From assembly GCA_036435485.1 (NCBI GenBank), contig CM071594.1:101893001-101957000 (forward strand): DNA of 64,000 bases, read 5' to 3'. Position numbers and translations under genes: made by a program. Below are positions 1 through 12,932 of this stretch, piece after piece. Within the stretch, counting starts at the first letter, position 1, and every line of letters begins with the position of its first letter. The notes under the pieces are model-generated. The model ran no database searches, was not told the DNA's origin, and was given only the letters and a program-made list of their open reading frames with translations. Source of the DNA: Saposhnikovia divaricata. Its lineage: Eukaryota > Streptophyta > Magnoliopsida > Apiales > Apiaceae.

Positions 1-693
1 CATTCATTCTTTCCAAATATCAATTATTACATTGCAGTCATAACCACTCCTCAATGGTTTCCTACCTTCATTCTTAAATCAAATATAATAACATCCCAAT
101 ATATCAAATCCTCAAAGTTAATATCTCAATTCTTGGATTATAATAATATTTAATCCACTGTCCGGTAAAATATTATACCGAAAAGAATTTGGAATTTCTG
201 AATTCCGATCGTCTCTGCATTCACTTATTTCCTCCGCGTATTACTAATATGACTTCGAAACATCCATATCACGTCCCGTACATAGGGTGGCGTGAAAAGT
301 TTTCCAACTTACAAAATCACTATTCATCCACCAAATTACTATGCACGTACAGGAAACAATATGCACGTACGGGAAACACTATACACGTACGGGAAATACT
401 ATGCACGTACGGAAAACACTATGCACGTATTCATTTCCCTTCAAGGATCCATTAGCTCCTTCCTGGATGGTAGATTATTCTTATCTAGGTTCTCAACCAT
501 CGAATTACTCTATTCTGACAATATACCAATGCATCAGGATCATTGTCCAAAGCAATATCCATTCATTACAATCATTGTTCTTTGAAACCACCATTCATTA
601 GAGCTGGTGACCTTGTTGTCGGAATCATTGTTCCTCATTTTATCATTACTTAATAAAAAGTTTTAATTATATCCAAAATTTGGGGTTCTTACA
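1..693 (-). repeat. LTR fragment (family X), minus strand, cut by window edge
   Basis: Non-coding AT-rich sequence. Its right edge reads GGGGTTCTTACA, which on the minus strand is TGTAAGAACCCC, a typical LTR start, and it stops exactly where a chromovirus integrase frame begins at 694. Bases about 80-330 match 6236-6475 at roughly 80 % by eye (shared landmarks CACTGTCCGGT, ACTAATATGACTTC, CATAGGGTGG), so both belong to one family. The short reading frames inside look like chance. The simplest reading is an LTR or LTR element inserted into the older chromovirus, with the rest of it beyond the window. Confidence 0.55.
341..430 (+). repeat. 20-bp tandem repeat, 4.5 copies
   Basis: Units start at 341, 361, 381, 401 and 421 with the consensus ATGCACGTACGGGAAACACT. 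Each unit carries an ACGTAC core. The array lies in the LTR fragment and has no counterpart at the matching place in the sister copy near 6475, so it expanded after the two copies separated, or the sister is truncated just before it. Confidence 0.9.
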
Positions 694-1749
694 TGAGAGC
701 ACCTAGCTATGGACTTCGTTGTAGGACTACCAAGAACAAAAGCCAATCATGATGCAATTTGGGTGATCATAGATCGCTTGACTAAGTCTGCACATTTTCT
801 TCCGATCAACGAAAGATTCTCACTAGATAAGTTGGTACAGCTATACTTGAAGGAAGTGGTTATGCGTCACGGTGTGCCAGTAACTATTGTGTCTGATCGA
901 GATCCACGTTTCAACTCCAGATTTTGGAAACAATTTCAAGAATGCTTGGGAACTGAGCTTAAGATGAGTACAGCCTATCATCCGCAGACAAACGGATAGA
1001 GTGAACGAACCATTCAAACTATTGAAGACATGCTAAGAACGTGTGCATTGGATTTTAAAAAAATTTGGGATGAGCACCTACTTCTGGTGGAATTCTCTTA
1101 CAACAACAGCTATCATGCGAGTATTGGGATGCCGCCATACGAAGCTTTATATGGAAGAAAATGTAGATCTCCTATATATTGGGATGAGGTTGGTGAGCGT
1201 AAGGTATTAGGACCAGAATTGGTACAGCAAACGAAGGAAAAGGTTGGAATCATTCAGGAAAGGTTGATTGCCGCACATAACAGACAAAAGAAGTATGCTG
1301 ATCAAGCCAGGAAAGATATGAATTTTGAAGAAGGAGAGAAAGTGTTGTTGAAAGTGTCACCTTGGAAAGGAGTTACGAGGTTTGGCAAGAAAGGAAAGCT
1401 CAGTACGAGATACGTAGGACCTTTTGAGATCTTAAGGCGGGTTGAAAAAGTCGCGTATGAGTTAGCCCTACCGCCACATATGAGCCATATTCACAATGTC
1501 TTCCATGTGTCAATGCTCAAGAGATATCATCCCGATTTAAGTCATGTGATCGAGTATGAGCCTATTGAGTTACAGCTGGATCTGTCTTACATAGAACAGC
1601 CTGTAGCAATTCCGGATAGTATGGATAGGAAGTTAAGGAATAGGACAGTTAAGTTGGTAAAGGTTTTGTGGAGGAACCCTAGAGTTGAAGAATCAACTTG
1701 GGAACTTGAGAGCGAGATGCTAGAGAATTATCCTCATCTATTTACTTAG
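694..1749 (+). pseudogene. Tekay/Del-type chromovirus pol 3' end: integrase core and chromodomain
   Basis: A single reading frame runs from 694 to the stop after 1749, with two internal stops: TGA at 694-696 where the family has Trp, and TAG at 997-999 where a Gln is expected (NG*SERT). Visible parts are the integrase core (MDFVVGLPRT, IIDRLTKSAHF, IVSDRDPRFNS, YHPQTNG), the GPY/F-like region (RYVGPFEILRRV) and a C-terminal chromodomain-like tail (VKVLWRNPRVEESTWELE). The tail places it among chromoviruses, most like the Tekay/Del clade. The first catalytic Asp, the Asp of SDRD and the Glu of SERT are all present, so the stops rather than lost active-site residues inactivate it. Everything upstream (gag, protease, RT, RNase H) is missing from the window because the LTR at 1-693 abuts it. 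Confidence 0.9.
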
Positions 1750-1776
1750 GTGAGATTCTGGGGATAGAATCCCGTT

Positions 1777-1789
1777 AAGGGGGGAAGGA
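1777..1789 (+). other. polypurine tract of the chromovirus
   Basis: AAGGGGGGAAGGA lies directly before the LTR start, where plus-strand priming is expected in LTR retrotransposons. Confidence 0.75.
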
Positions 1790-4542
1790 TATAACGCCTT
1801 AGAAATTTTTGTAATATTTATAATTATTTATTTACTATTAAATGTGAATTATGTGACGTGATTATTTTTGAGGAAGTGAAATATGTGTGATTTCGTTTTG
1901 TGGGTTTATTTGATGATTTATATGTGTCAGATAAGTCTACGTATTCTTAATTTTATTTTTGGGGATTAAATACTATTTAAATCATGTGTTATTTATCTTC
2001 TGAGGATTTTATAAAAATTTTCGGGATTAGTAAAAATTATGAAATCTTTTGCATTATTAACTTTATTAGTTTATTTGAGTTTTAAAAATATTAGATGGAT
2101 TTATTTTGATTTTTAAGGATTTTAAAATGATTTTATGAATTGATTTATGTTTTATTGATTAATTCTTGTAAAATTCATATTTAATTCGTTATTGATCCTA
2201 AAAATATTTTAAAAATATGTGGGTGTTCTTAATTTTGTACTCTACATTTTAAAAATTTTATATTTAATATTTCACCTATTTTCCATTTTATTACGATTTG
2301 TGAAAGTGATTTAAGTTAATTTGCAATTAGTTTTTTTTCAGATATGTGAAAGGACAAAGTTGCCCCTGGACTTATCCAAATAGAGGCAGCCGCCTCCTTC
2401 CCCATTTCTTTGTGGTCTTCTCGATTATTCTTGAGAGTTCTCATCTCTCTCTTTTATCTCCCAAAATCTCTCTCGGCTCCTCTCCAATCTCTCTCAATCC
2501 TCGTCTCTCCCATCTCTCTCTCCCTCTACTCCCTCGCGAAATCAATCTCTCCCTCCCTCCCCTCTGTTAGTCGCCGGCTACTGTGTTGATTGGGTGTGTG
2601 TGGGTGCGCAGGTGGCGCGTATTTGTGCTGCCGCGCGTGTGTATATACACGAGTTGGTGATTTTGTTGAAACCCAGCTGCAATTCCTTGGTTCTGGTGTG
2701 TATACGTTTAGTTCTTAGCATATTATTGCTATGCCAGCAGTGGTTAAGGTTCGAAGGACGTAGACATAAGGGATAAAGGAAAGGCAAAGGCTGAGAGTTT
2801 TTGAACTAAGTGACTAGCGTGGAAATATTTGTTTAAGGCAAGTAACTTGAATCTTTTATCGAAGTTCAGATTCTATCAATTATTCATGGATTGTTGCTTA
2901 AATTCTTATAACTTACTGTTTGTTTCTTTCAAGTCAATTGTCGAATCTCTTGTACTATATTGTAAATCCATATAAACTGTTGCTTAAACCCTTGTACCTT
3001 CTTGATTACCCTTATAGATTACCGTTTAAACTGTTGTACCTTCTTGCTTATTCTAATTCTCGTTGAACTGCAAATCTTGCGATATAACATACTTTTTGCC
3101 CAGGCTTAAACATCATTTCATATCTATTCCCTTATTTCACCCCAGCATAACTATACCTTATAACCCTTGATTAATCTCTAAATCCTTAAACCTTGTTTGT
3201 TCTTAATTTAACTAATGACCCTTATTTCTTATACGCCTATTTTTCCCCAAGCCATACCATATTCGATGTCACCTTATATTACCCCTCTAAAATGACAAGA
3301 GCTTGATAAATATTTAATTTTAAACACTTGTGAATTACACTTGAACCCTACCTTGCAAACCTTATACAATTAAATTGAATTCTTTACTTGACTGTTGGTC
3401 ACTTATTCTTGAAATTAAACAGAATAACCCATTGCTCTGAATTATTGCATAAGAATTCCATTCATCGAAACTTGTTTTACTTTATGGACATGTACATAAT
3501 TATTTTAAATTAGAGTAAGAGGCTAGGGTGGTCCTAGTCCAGCAATTTAATTTGGCGCAAGAGGCAAGGGTGGTCCTAGTCCAGCAATAGAAGCCAATGT
3601 GTTGCCTAATTGGGAACCCAATTTTCAAAGCCCACAGGGCCCTAGTGTCCGGTATGGGGACATTATGTGGATGATCACCCGTATTGTCCGGTTTTAATAA
3701 AAAGGGCTTAATTTAAATTGAAATGTTTAAAAGGTGAATATATGATATAAAAAGAGAAATTGATTTCTCTCTCTCCCTATCTTTGGAATGAATTATAAAT
3801 TGTCAAAATTTTTGAAAGAGCTCAAAGAATGATTTCTTATATTGTTGTATCCGCATTTCTGTTGTTGATTCTTTTGCATCTATATTGTTACTTGCTGAGC
3901 ATTTGGCTCACTTCTTGCTACTGTTTCTAACCCTTTTTCAGTTAAAGAAGAAAAAGATACGAAGTAGGAGCTATATCCGAGAAGAACTTGTTGTGGACCT
4001 TAGGCAACCTAGTTGCACTCTGCTAGAAGGTTGGACTTTTGGGTATCGGTAAAAATTTGTGTAATAGTTCTAGTTGGTTGTATTTATATTTGTGGAGTGT
4101 ATGTACCTTTTAATTAATGATTTAGTATTGTAATGTAATAATTTAGTTAGTAGTTGCTTGTTTCATACCACTACGTGTAGGGATCCGGGTTAGTAGTGGG
4201 GTTGTATTTATCTCTTATCATTTTCTTATCAAGGTTTATGTTTTTAGTTGGTATTGTGATGCCCCGATCTTTGCTCAGATCGGGAGGGCATTTTGGTATG
4301 GTTCACCTGATCAGTTAGGACAGGTTGAACATGTGTTTTTATTATTTCTTTAGTAGTTGAAATTGTGGTTGGTGTTGGACTGTATTGGTTTGGATTCAAA
4401 TTACAGGTGGATAGTCCATATTACGAATACTACATGCCGAAATTTTCCAAAATTTCCCTGTATTAAAAATCCATTTTATCTAATTAAATTCAATAATTTA
4501 TTATAAAGTATATTTATGGTAATGGGAAGTCGGGGCGTTACA
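1790..4542 (+). repeat. 3' LTR of the Tekay-type chromovirus (about 2.75 kb)
   Basis: It starts TATAACGCC, apparently a mutated TGTAACGCC, right after the polypurine tract and ends GGGGCGTTACA at 4542, so the ends form the inverted repeat typical of these LTRs. It is non-coding. A pyrimidine-rich CTCTCTC stretch sits at about 2440-2560. Small frames at 2346-2570 and 2594-2776 show no domain and are taken as chance. The 5' LTR is outside the window, so no age or target-site duplication can be given. Confidence 0.75.
3515..3588 (+). repeat. two-copy direct repeat inside the LTR
   Basis: About 32 bases ending in GGGTGGTCCTAGTCCAGCAA occur at 3515-3546 and again at 3557-3588, a 42-base period, with two or three differences. 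Confidence 0.85.
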
Positions 4543-6475
4543 TAACCAAAGCACTATTTGCTCATACCAGACCCATACTAAGTTCATGTTAGTCGACAAT
4601 TACTTAAGTCATAAGTTTGGCTCGAAATCAATCCTCGAATTCAAGTTATACTTAACCATTTGGAATATTGGTTTCTAAGTCGCGTTCTTAGTGGTTTTCA
4701 CTTGCGCAACCTCTGCTGTTTCATTTTTATAAAATCGTAAAACAATTCTTTGGACTCGAAACCACTTCTCATACTTTTCTAACAGACCTTATTATTTATT
4801 CTCAAAATATCACATTAAAATTCCATTTTTAAGGGTCTCAAACTTAACCTCAAAGTTGATACATTTCTGCGACATGGTTTCTCGAATCGCTTTCACTAAA
4901 ACGGTCATTACTCACAAACCGTAAATTCTATTGACACGATTCTTGCGGCCATATAAACTAGACTCCAAAACCTACCTAATATGGTCAGTGGTTGCAGTTT
5001 AAACATGATTAAGGACTCGGGTAACTACTGTCAACATGGTTCAAGAAATTTGGGCATTACGACGGCTCTAAATCGAACATTTCCATTTTGTCACAACATA
5101 ACCAAGCCACACCGGGCATACCATACATCTACAACCTCAACAAACAACCTTTTTACTTCTCTAAGGTCAGTGGTGTGGCTACAATCCAATACCCACCATT
5201 TTTCATATTTTACAAAGTTAAATAACCATTAAAACACTTAAACATGATCTTTTAGGCATATAACATCAAAACAATCTTCAAAACTCATATGAACTCAAAG
5301 GGTGGGTTAGGTGTGCTAAATCCTTAAGATCAAAACAAGAAAACAACTTGAAGTTACTATTCATCCTCATCTTGTAAAATTCATAACAAATCGAAAAATA
5401 AGAGTTTGGTGCTAAAATGTTTACCACACCTTGTGGTAAAAATTTTACTATTCATCCTCATCTTGTAAAATTCATAACAAATCGAAAAATAAGAGTTTGA
5501 TGCTAAAACTTTTACCACACCTTGTGCTCTTTATAAGCTTTCTTTTGAGTCATAGATCATCAAATTTTAAGCTTCCTAGCTAGGGTTTTGTGCCCCATCT
5601 TTCCGCTGGACAGAAACTGGACAGATTGGGTTCTCCAACTTGGAGGAGGAATTTGACTAGGCTATACTCCTTTGTTGGCTATGAAATTTTGAGAGAATGT
5701 TACCCATGGAGTAGAGAAGCTATGGTTAAAATTTGGTGATTTTATCAGGGATAGAAGTAGAGATATGAATTTTTCTTCCATGGCTGTTCTTGCTGGGCAG
5801 TTTTGGAGAAACTATGAAATGGAGAGCTTTTTGCTTTCTTTCTCCCTTTGACTTGTTCAACTCACCTTTTGATCATAATATCTAGATATTATCAGTGGTA
5901 TATGGCTTTGTTGATCACCTTGGGGCTTGTGCAAAGAGTATTCAAGAAGCTTGGTTTTGATTTGTTTTGTTTTTGATTTGATTTAAGTGATTTAAATTAC
6001 TTAAATCCTAAATGGTTTTGATTTAAGCTTTGATTAAATCATTCAATCCTCTTGATAAAATTCTCTTGATGATCTTGTAGGATATTTAATCTTGTTATGA
6101 ACTCAATCCAAATTCCATAATTTATTCGCTTTATCGCTTAATCTTGTTATAAGGTTTCAGCGGTTTCTAGATCGCTTGTTTCACTATCTCAGTGGTTTTT
6201 GTTTTAAATTCTCAAATTTTATTTCATATACTTATAAAATATAACATCCTCAAATCCTCAATTTTAATATCTCACTTCTTGATAATACTGATGTACGATT
6301 CACTGTCCGGTCAAATATTCCATAAAAATAAACTTTGGATTTTCTGAATTTTGATCGTCTTTACATACACTTATTTACTCCGTGAATCACTAATATGACT
6401 TCAAAATATCCATACCATGTCTCGTACATAGGGTGGCATGAAAAATTTCTTGGTTCCCAAAAATCACTATTCACT
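4543..6475 (-). repeat. degenerate minus-strand LTR fragment (family X, second copy)
   Basis: Non-coding. The right end (6236-6475) matches 80-330. The stretch 4845-4930 resembles, in reverse complement, part of the young chromovirus LTR around 33700-33780 (shared CGCTTTCACTAAAAC context), which suggests a distantly related chromovirus family. It stops at about 6475 where the CACTA sequence begins, before the family's expected terminus is reached. The 83-residue frame at 4981-5232 has no recognisable content. Confidence 0.55.
5354..5528 (+). repeat. 91-bp tandem duplication
   Basis: Two near-identical units begin at 5354 and 5445. Each contains TTACTATTCATCCTCATCTT and ends at TTTACCACACCTTGTG. 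Confidence 0.9.
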
Positions 6476-6520
6476 GATGCACTTAATCATATTAAGAAAA
6501 GTTTTACATGCAACATCTGC

Positions 6521-9500
6521 CTAACTAATATTAGTACCTCCAGTCACCAGAGTACCATTTTCGTTGTTAGTAGAAATGGTCACACAAAGTTCTCCCAAAT
6601 CAATTTTCATACCGGGATTTGCTTCACCTAACTTCTTCAACACCCATGTCAAATTCTCTTGTACCTTTCGATTCACCTTTGAATCTACTTCATCCTGGAG
6701 CTTTTTGTTGACCTTGACTTCCATTTCATCAACAAGATTTTGCTTTATCTGGGTTATCAACTCCTGTACGTATGTGCTTGTAGGAGCATTGGTTAAAACT
6801 GGTGCAGACTTTACATATCGCCCTATAAGCCAAGAAGGACCATGTGATTTACCATCACAAACAAGTTCTTCAACAGCATTACTGTCTCTTGGTGCAGCCA
6901 TTGCTTTTTCAATCTTTTCCTACAAAATAAAGTCAAATAAAATAGCGACACTGGAAACTAATTGAAGTAATTGATTGCCATTGGATTGACTAAAAAATAA
7001 AATACTTACAAGTCTGTAATTCATTACAGCAGTGTCAGACATGTACTCGCGTCCTGGTTTCCTCTTACCAGTTTTCACAAAGACCGCTGTATCTGATGGT
7101 ACGGGCTGATAAAAAAACAAATTCTGACTTATGTTGCATATTTTTCACATTAGAACTCCAAAAATATGGGTATATATAGCTGTTGACCCTATTGAAAGAA
7201 CTATTAATGAACATAATACACTGATCTAATAAAAGTTGAACGTACAGTGATCTAATTAAGAATTTTTCTTAACTCAATTTCAAATTTATTTAATAATTGG
7301 AGAAATTAACACTTGTTACTAGAATGAACATGGTCAATAGTACAAGAACTACAAAAGGTTCCAAATTTAATTAACCAATTCGAAAAGTCCAAGATTTTAT
7401 AAACTCATTCAAAATAAATTCGAAGAGTCCAAGAATTTTATTACACAATTAGAGACAATTACAGTACATTTGGAAAAATTTAGGGCCTTTGATGGATTTT
7501 TTTAGGGCGGGCCTTCAATGGATAAAACTAATAAAATAACCAAACTTCATACAACACTAATTATTAACAAACAAAAAGTTTTACGTACCAATTTGGTTTT
7601 GATTTGAGCAAAAGTTTTTGGACCAGCAGTGTGTGTGTCCGTATACGATCTACGGCTTATAGCATTTTTCTTGGCCTTCTCCTAGAAAAACAAGAGAGGA
7701 AGACAATTGTTTATCTCACATTAAATTCATACATAACAATGGACAAATTTATTTCAATTAATTATAAAATTCTACCTGGACATCCTCATCTGCCTAATAC
7801 ATCATGAGCATTTTAAAATCCTCAAGTGGAATTTCCTCTGGCCTATTTGCCAGCCTCTCCACATCAGTTTCATAAGCCAGGTAATGATTCTTTTTAGTGC
7901 GACTCTTCAACCCTCTCCAAGAATCACGAATTGACTTGATACAATACCTTTCCAACTCATCAGGGATAATATAACGTTGCTTAAATATAAATCAAACAAG
8001 AAAATGAAATAATAAATCAGGGCACTGTTTGACAAATTTAATTTACTTAAAGAAAATAAACATCTAATTAATGAAGTACCTTGACATAATTCCACATAGT
8101 TTTCTTCCAGCTACGAGGAACATTAGACCAAGTGTTATAAGTAAGTGACACAGACCTCCTTAGTGTTCCCAGAAAACTATAGAGTTCACATACATTTTGG
8201 TCATCATCAGAAATGGGTTGCTTCAGATCATTCATCCAAATGACAGGTCTTTTGTCAAGTGGCCTGGTATGAACTCTATCCATCCTAGTTTTTCCCCTGA
8301 GTCTTTTAGGAGCTTGATCTATGATTATGAAATACATAAAATACCAACAAAAAAGCCAGTCAAAAAATATCACAAATTCAGGTGGACTTTCTCTAATTAA
8401 GATATTTACTCAACCTAATTGTGTGTACAGATAAGATACTTATGTCTCTTTATTAACATTATTCTAGTTTGTATTAACATTATTCTAGTTTGTCTTTGTC
8501 ATGATTAAAACAAGACACCAGATTAACAAGGTGATGATACACTAGAATTTTAAGTTAACAGAATTCTATGTCATCTATTTATTATTATTATTATTATTAT
8601 TAGTTTTTTAATTTAGTAAAATCACAAGTCATGCATAATGTAAGAAATTCTATGTCATCTTTTTTCATAATGTTTTTGTCCATTAATGTGAATTAAATAC
8701 CTTCAACTTCTTCATTTTCGATGTGAGGCTCAGGCAAGTCATTTCCCGCAACGGCCTTCTCATTTGCCGTCCACTTCCACTTGCACCACCATTTCCAAGA
8801 TTCTTCTTTTGGCGATTCCGCATAGCCAAATAAGTAGCCATTGTTCACATTCCTTCATACTTGGAAATTGAAAGCTACAAGTTGGTGCATGTGATGTAGG
8901 TGCTGCAGGTGCTGCAGGTGCATCATTTGCTTCATTCTCAGTTGCATCCTTATTGGTTGCATTTGAAATATTGGCCCTCGAACGAGTCATTGGGCCAGTA
9001 TTTAGATTTGTCTTTTCATCTTTCTTGGTTCTCTAAAGTGTACATACAATTAGGAGATAATATCAAAATTTTGCATTTATGATGCAAATAAGCAGAAAAA
9101 AACTAAATTTTAGCCACGACACACCTTTTTTGGATTTTTCAATGTTTCTTCTTCACTCTGCTCCTCTTGCTCTGGAACATATTCCTCACTGTCCACTTGC
9201 CCATTTTCTTTTTCTTTTCCTTTACATTTCTTGAATGCATTTCTCACACCAATTGCTAGCGTAGGAATTTTCATGGCTTTACGAACTTCGTTATTATGCA
9301 TGACATTTAGAATTTTGTTCCTTTCATACTCAGTCAGGTTATTGATATTTATAGCCACCCTCTTATCAGATGGTGTTAGTGGTGGTGGAAGTGGTAAATG
9401 AAGCTCCTGCAAATAACCAACAAAAACATCATAGTACGTTTAGGCTAATTTTTTTAAAGATTACATCAAGATAAGATCAAAAGCAAACTTCTAACCGAAA

Positions 9501-10194
9501 TTTCATTTTAATCCGTAACTTCATCTTCACATGGTGGATCATGTAAATCTAATCTCCTTCTAGCAGTCCCAGAGTTCATATTCACTGATGCATCTTTGAC
9601 TTCTTGCTGATTTTTCAATGGTGCTGACTTCCTACGACTGGTGACTTCCGATTCACAGTTGAATTGCTCATATGTGGTTTTCTGACTTGTTGCCTATTCA
9701 ACCGTGGCGACTTTCTAGGACCACATACTAGATTTAACTTCTTGTTTCTTTGTTGTTGTTGTAGTTCATGAGTGGTCATATACTTCAGCTTTGGTTGTGA
9801 AACAGCTGAAACAATTACAACCAAACATAATGTTTTTTAATGGTACCAAATGTAGTAATTACATAAAAAACTAAACAAGCTGCAAACGAGGTTCAGAAAT
9901 AAATTTCAAACATAAAATAGATTACAATATCGTACCTGCAAATAGATTCTGCCTTGGCCTTACTAGCGCATGTGGTAGCATCTTCAGTGGCCTAATTCTC
10001 TTATCGATCACATGGTCGATATAAAAATTCAGGTGGTCACCATTGCTTTCTCCGTTAACCAGTTTAGACAGGTCAGCATCAGTAGACACTAATTTCCACT
10101 CACCTGTCTCGTCATTTTTTATATATATTCCTCCGATTTTAGTGCATGTAAGCTGATCCTTCACATGCTCCATCACTACCGGGAAGGAGAACAA
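6521..10194 (-). pseudogene. TNP1-like second CACTA gene (Transposase_24-like), multi-exon
   Basis: This is the second gene of the CACTA element, thought in the En/Spm system to bind element ends and assist the transposase. Exons read on the minus strand are: 10194-about 9938 (YIDHVIDKRI, ALVRPRQN), 9805-about 9615 (basic), 9412-9110 (acidic, KKCKGKEKE), 8990-8760, 8340-8068 (RGKTRMDRVHTRPLDKR, LYSFLGTLRR, NYVK), 8095-about 7800 (RSWKKTMWNYVK continuing into DELERYCIKSIRDSWRGLKSR), about 7690-7590 (TAGPKTFAQIKTKL), about 7110-7012 and 6920-6521. Several boundaries show GT/AG signals, for example GTAAGT after 7012 and TTTTGTAG before 6920. The combination of the RxHxR...LGTLxR block, the DSWR...KSR block and the HTAG/KTFAQI block is typical of this family. 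Frames are largely open but the start is uncertain, and the neighbouring transposase is broken, so it is called a pseudogene. Confidence 0.7.
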
Positions 10195-10684
10195 GTCGGG
10201 ATCGGTGGCTACAACATTCTCTTCTCCACTAACATATCAAGTATCTTGAAATTTTCCCTTGTGGTGAAATATGACATTCACGATTTTATTTTCCATCCTG
10301 GATAAAACAAAGAAATTAACATCAGAATATGACACAAAGCAGTTATGCACAATGAAAATTATTAAAATATGCACAATAAAGCATATAACAATGAAAATTA
10401 TTAAAATATGCACAATAAAGCATATAATTAAAATGATTATCATAATGCAATAAAAATTCTTACAAGGCAGAGAAGCATACAATAATTAAAATGATAATCA
10501 TAATGCAATACATTTGATTAAAAGGTAGAGAAGAATACAATGATTAAAATAAGTATGGTAATGCAATAAAAATTATTAAAAGGTAGACAGTACTAAGCAG
10601 TTAAACAAATTTGATAACTCAAAAAAGTCCTTTAACAATTGCAATACATTAAGCAGTTACTTAGACATATTTGATACATAAAAT

Positions 10685-12932
10685 TTAAGCAGCCTTTTTA
10701 ACTTTGTCAGATGGAATTCGAATTTTTCTAATTAGGACATCATCTCTACACCAACGAAAATTGGAAACTTGATTTCCTATTCCATAACCACGCTGAATAT
10801 CATCTAAAACTAGACCTTTCACACTTTCTTCATTTGAATGTACACTTTCGACATCACACCAGTCCCTTGGCAATTTCTTGATTACATTGTAGTACCCCTT
10901 CTCAGTTGGATATTCTACATAAAACACTTGTTTTACTTGCGAAGCCAAAACATAGGGATCAGATTTCTGGCACAATCTATTTAAATTAACCCGAGTCAGG
11001 CCATACAGATCTTTCTCTTCATGATACCAACAACACTTAAATAAAAACATCGTGAATTCTCCCCAGTAATCAACTTCTAGTATTTGTTCGATTGCTCCAT
11101 AGTAATTGACCTCACAACCAAAGGATTCTGATCTTTCGAACTAGAAAAGCTAGTAGTCAAGGCACTAAGATATACACCACTGTTTTGTGTTGTACACTTA
11201 GCGTCTCTAAACCTTGTATGGAATCGGTATCCATTTATAACATATCCTGTAAACCTCTTAGCTACTGGATTAGGGCCTTGTGCAAGAACTTCTAATTCTC
11301 TTGAAATGCCTTCCTTTTTCCCGACCTCTCCTTTTAACCACTTCCAAAATTCTTCAGTATGCGCTCTCTCTCGTTTATATCTTTTTGATATTGCATGACC
11401 TTCAATTAAAACTCGATGTTCCCTGCAATAGACATAGGTCAGGAAAGAACTTTTCTAATCTTAAATACTGACTAAAGTCAAAATGGAACTTGAACACTTA
11501 CTCAATTAAACTCTCAATTTCCTTGTTATCGTAGTTGAATAGGATGTACCGATGACAAGTCAGCCATTGAGAATCCTTAAGAGTAATAGCTTTTCCATCT
11601 TTTTTTCTCCTTGTACCAATAGGATATGAAATATTTTACCGAAAACTTTCAGGCATAGCAGAATACTTGGTAGTTTTTCCTGCTCCTTCACTACCTAAGA
11701 ATCTTGAACAGAAAATCAAGCATTCTTCTGCCAGATAACCTTCGGCAATGGATGTCTCAGGTTTGCTTTTGTTGCGAACATACGATTTCAGTTTACCTAA
11801 ATAACGCTCGATAGGAAACATGGATCGAAGATACGCCGGTCCACAAAGTTCAACTTCCCTGCATAAATGAACCGGCAAGTGCACCATAATGTCGAAGAAT
11901 GCATGTGGAAAAATCAACTCAAATTGGCAAAGAATTTCCACAATTTCATGTTGTAGCCTCTTCAAGTCATCCAAAACGATTACTTTGCTCCAAAGACCTC
12001 TAAAGAAGGCACCTAATCTTATTAAAGGTACTACTACCTCAGGTTTCAATGCTTTCTTCGTAGCAAACTGCAACAAATAGTGGAGTATAAAATGAGCATC
12101 ATGGCTCTTATACCCTGCGATTTTTCTCTCCTTCATGTGCACATACCGTCTGATGTTAGCTGCAAAACCGTAGGGCAATTTTGCATTCTCAAATACTGAG
12201 CAGAATATTTCTTTCTCCTTTTTCGTCATGTCAAATATGGCAGCCCTAATCTCAAGGTGTTCCCCATCAGCTGATAAAATTGGATGTAGGGATTTCCTAA
12301 ATGCCTATTTCCTCTAAATCCTTTCGAGCATTCAAGTGGTCTTTTGATTTCCCACCAATATTTAACAAAGTACCGAGTATGTTATCATAAATAACATCAA
12401 GGTTATGTCGACATAGATTGTGACTCCAATTCGGTAAATTGAAAAAAGTTGACTTTTTTTTAAAGGGGAATCATTTTTGACCTTGATCTTTTTCTGCCCA
12501 AAATTATTCTTATAGCCAGCCAATAATTCTTCAATGTCTGTCCTCGATAAAATATCTGGACATGTCCCCAATTCAATTTCACCATTGAACCTTTTCTTAT
12601 CAAACCTTCACTTGTGTTCCGGATCCAAAAATTTCCTATGATTCATATAGCACTTTTTTTTTGCTATGTTTCAAGTACATTGAAGAAGTCTCGTAATTGC
12701 ATATGGGACAACCTAATTTACCCTTTGTGCTCCAACCGAATAGCATCCCATATCCCAAAAAAATGCTAATGGTCCATAACACACTAGCACGTAAATTGAA
12801 ACTTTCATCCGCGAAGGCATCATAAGTTTGTATACCTACATCCCATAACTCTTTCAATTCCGCGATAAGAGGCTGCTTATATATATCGATGTTATTCTTT
12901 GGAGATTCTGGACAAGGGATAATTGTTGAAAG
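10685..12932 (-). pseudogene. CACTA Tnp2 transposase, C-terminal part
   Basis: This is the 3' portion of the transposase gene whose 5' portion lies at 27064-28161. On the minus strand from 12932 it shows the end of the tnp2 transposase domain (IDIYKQPLIAELKELWDVG, LRASVLWTISIF, GWSTKGKLGCPICN), then 12229-11503 with the DUF4218-type region (KSHDAHFILHYLLQ, FPIERYLGKLKSYVRN, EGYLAEE). An 80-base intron (11423-11502, GTAAGTG...TTGCAG) follows, then 11422-10685 (RYKRERAHTEEFWKWL, PVAKRFTGYVINGYRFHT, TQNSGVYLSALT) leading into a DUF4216-like end (VEYPTEKGYYNVIKKLP). The reading frame shifts between 12571 and 12229, with a stop-containing stretch at 12230-12635, so it cannot make a full protein. 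Confidence 0.85.

Noticed and set aside
2346..2787. Short frames in the chromovirus LTR that could be a small gene
   Set aside because: They are composed of a CT-rich tract and low-complexity sequence, overlap on both strands and lack a domain.
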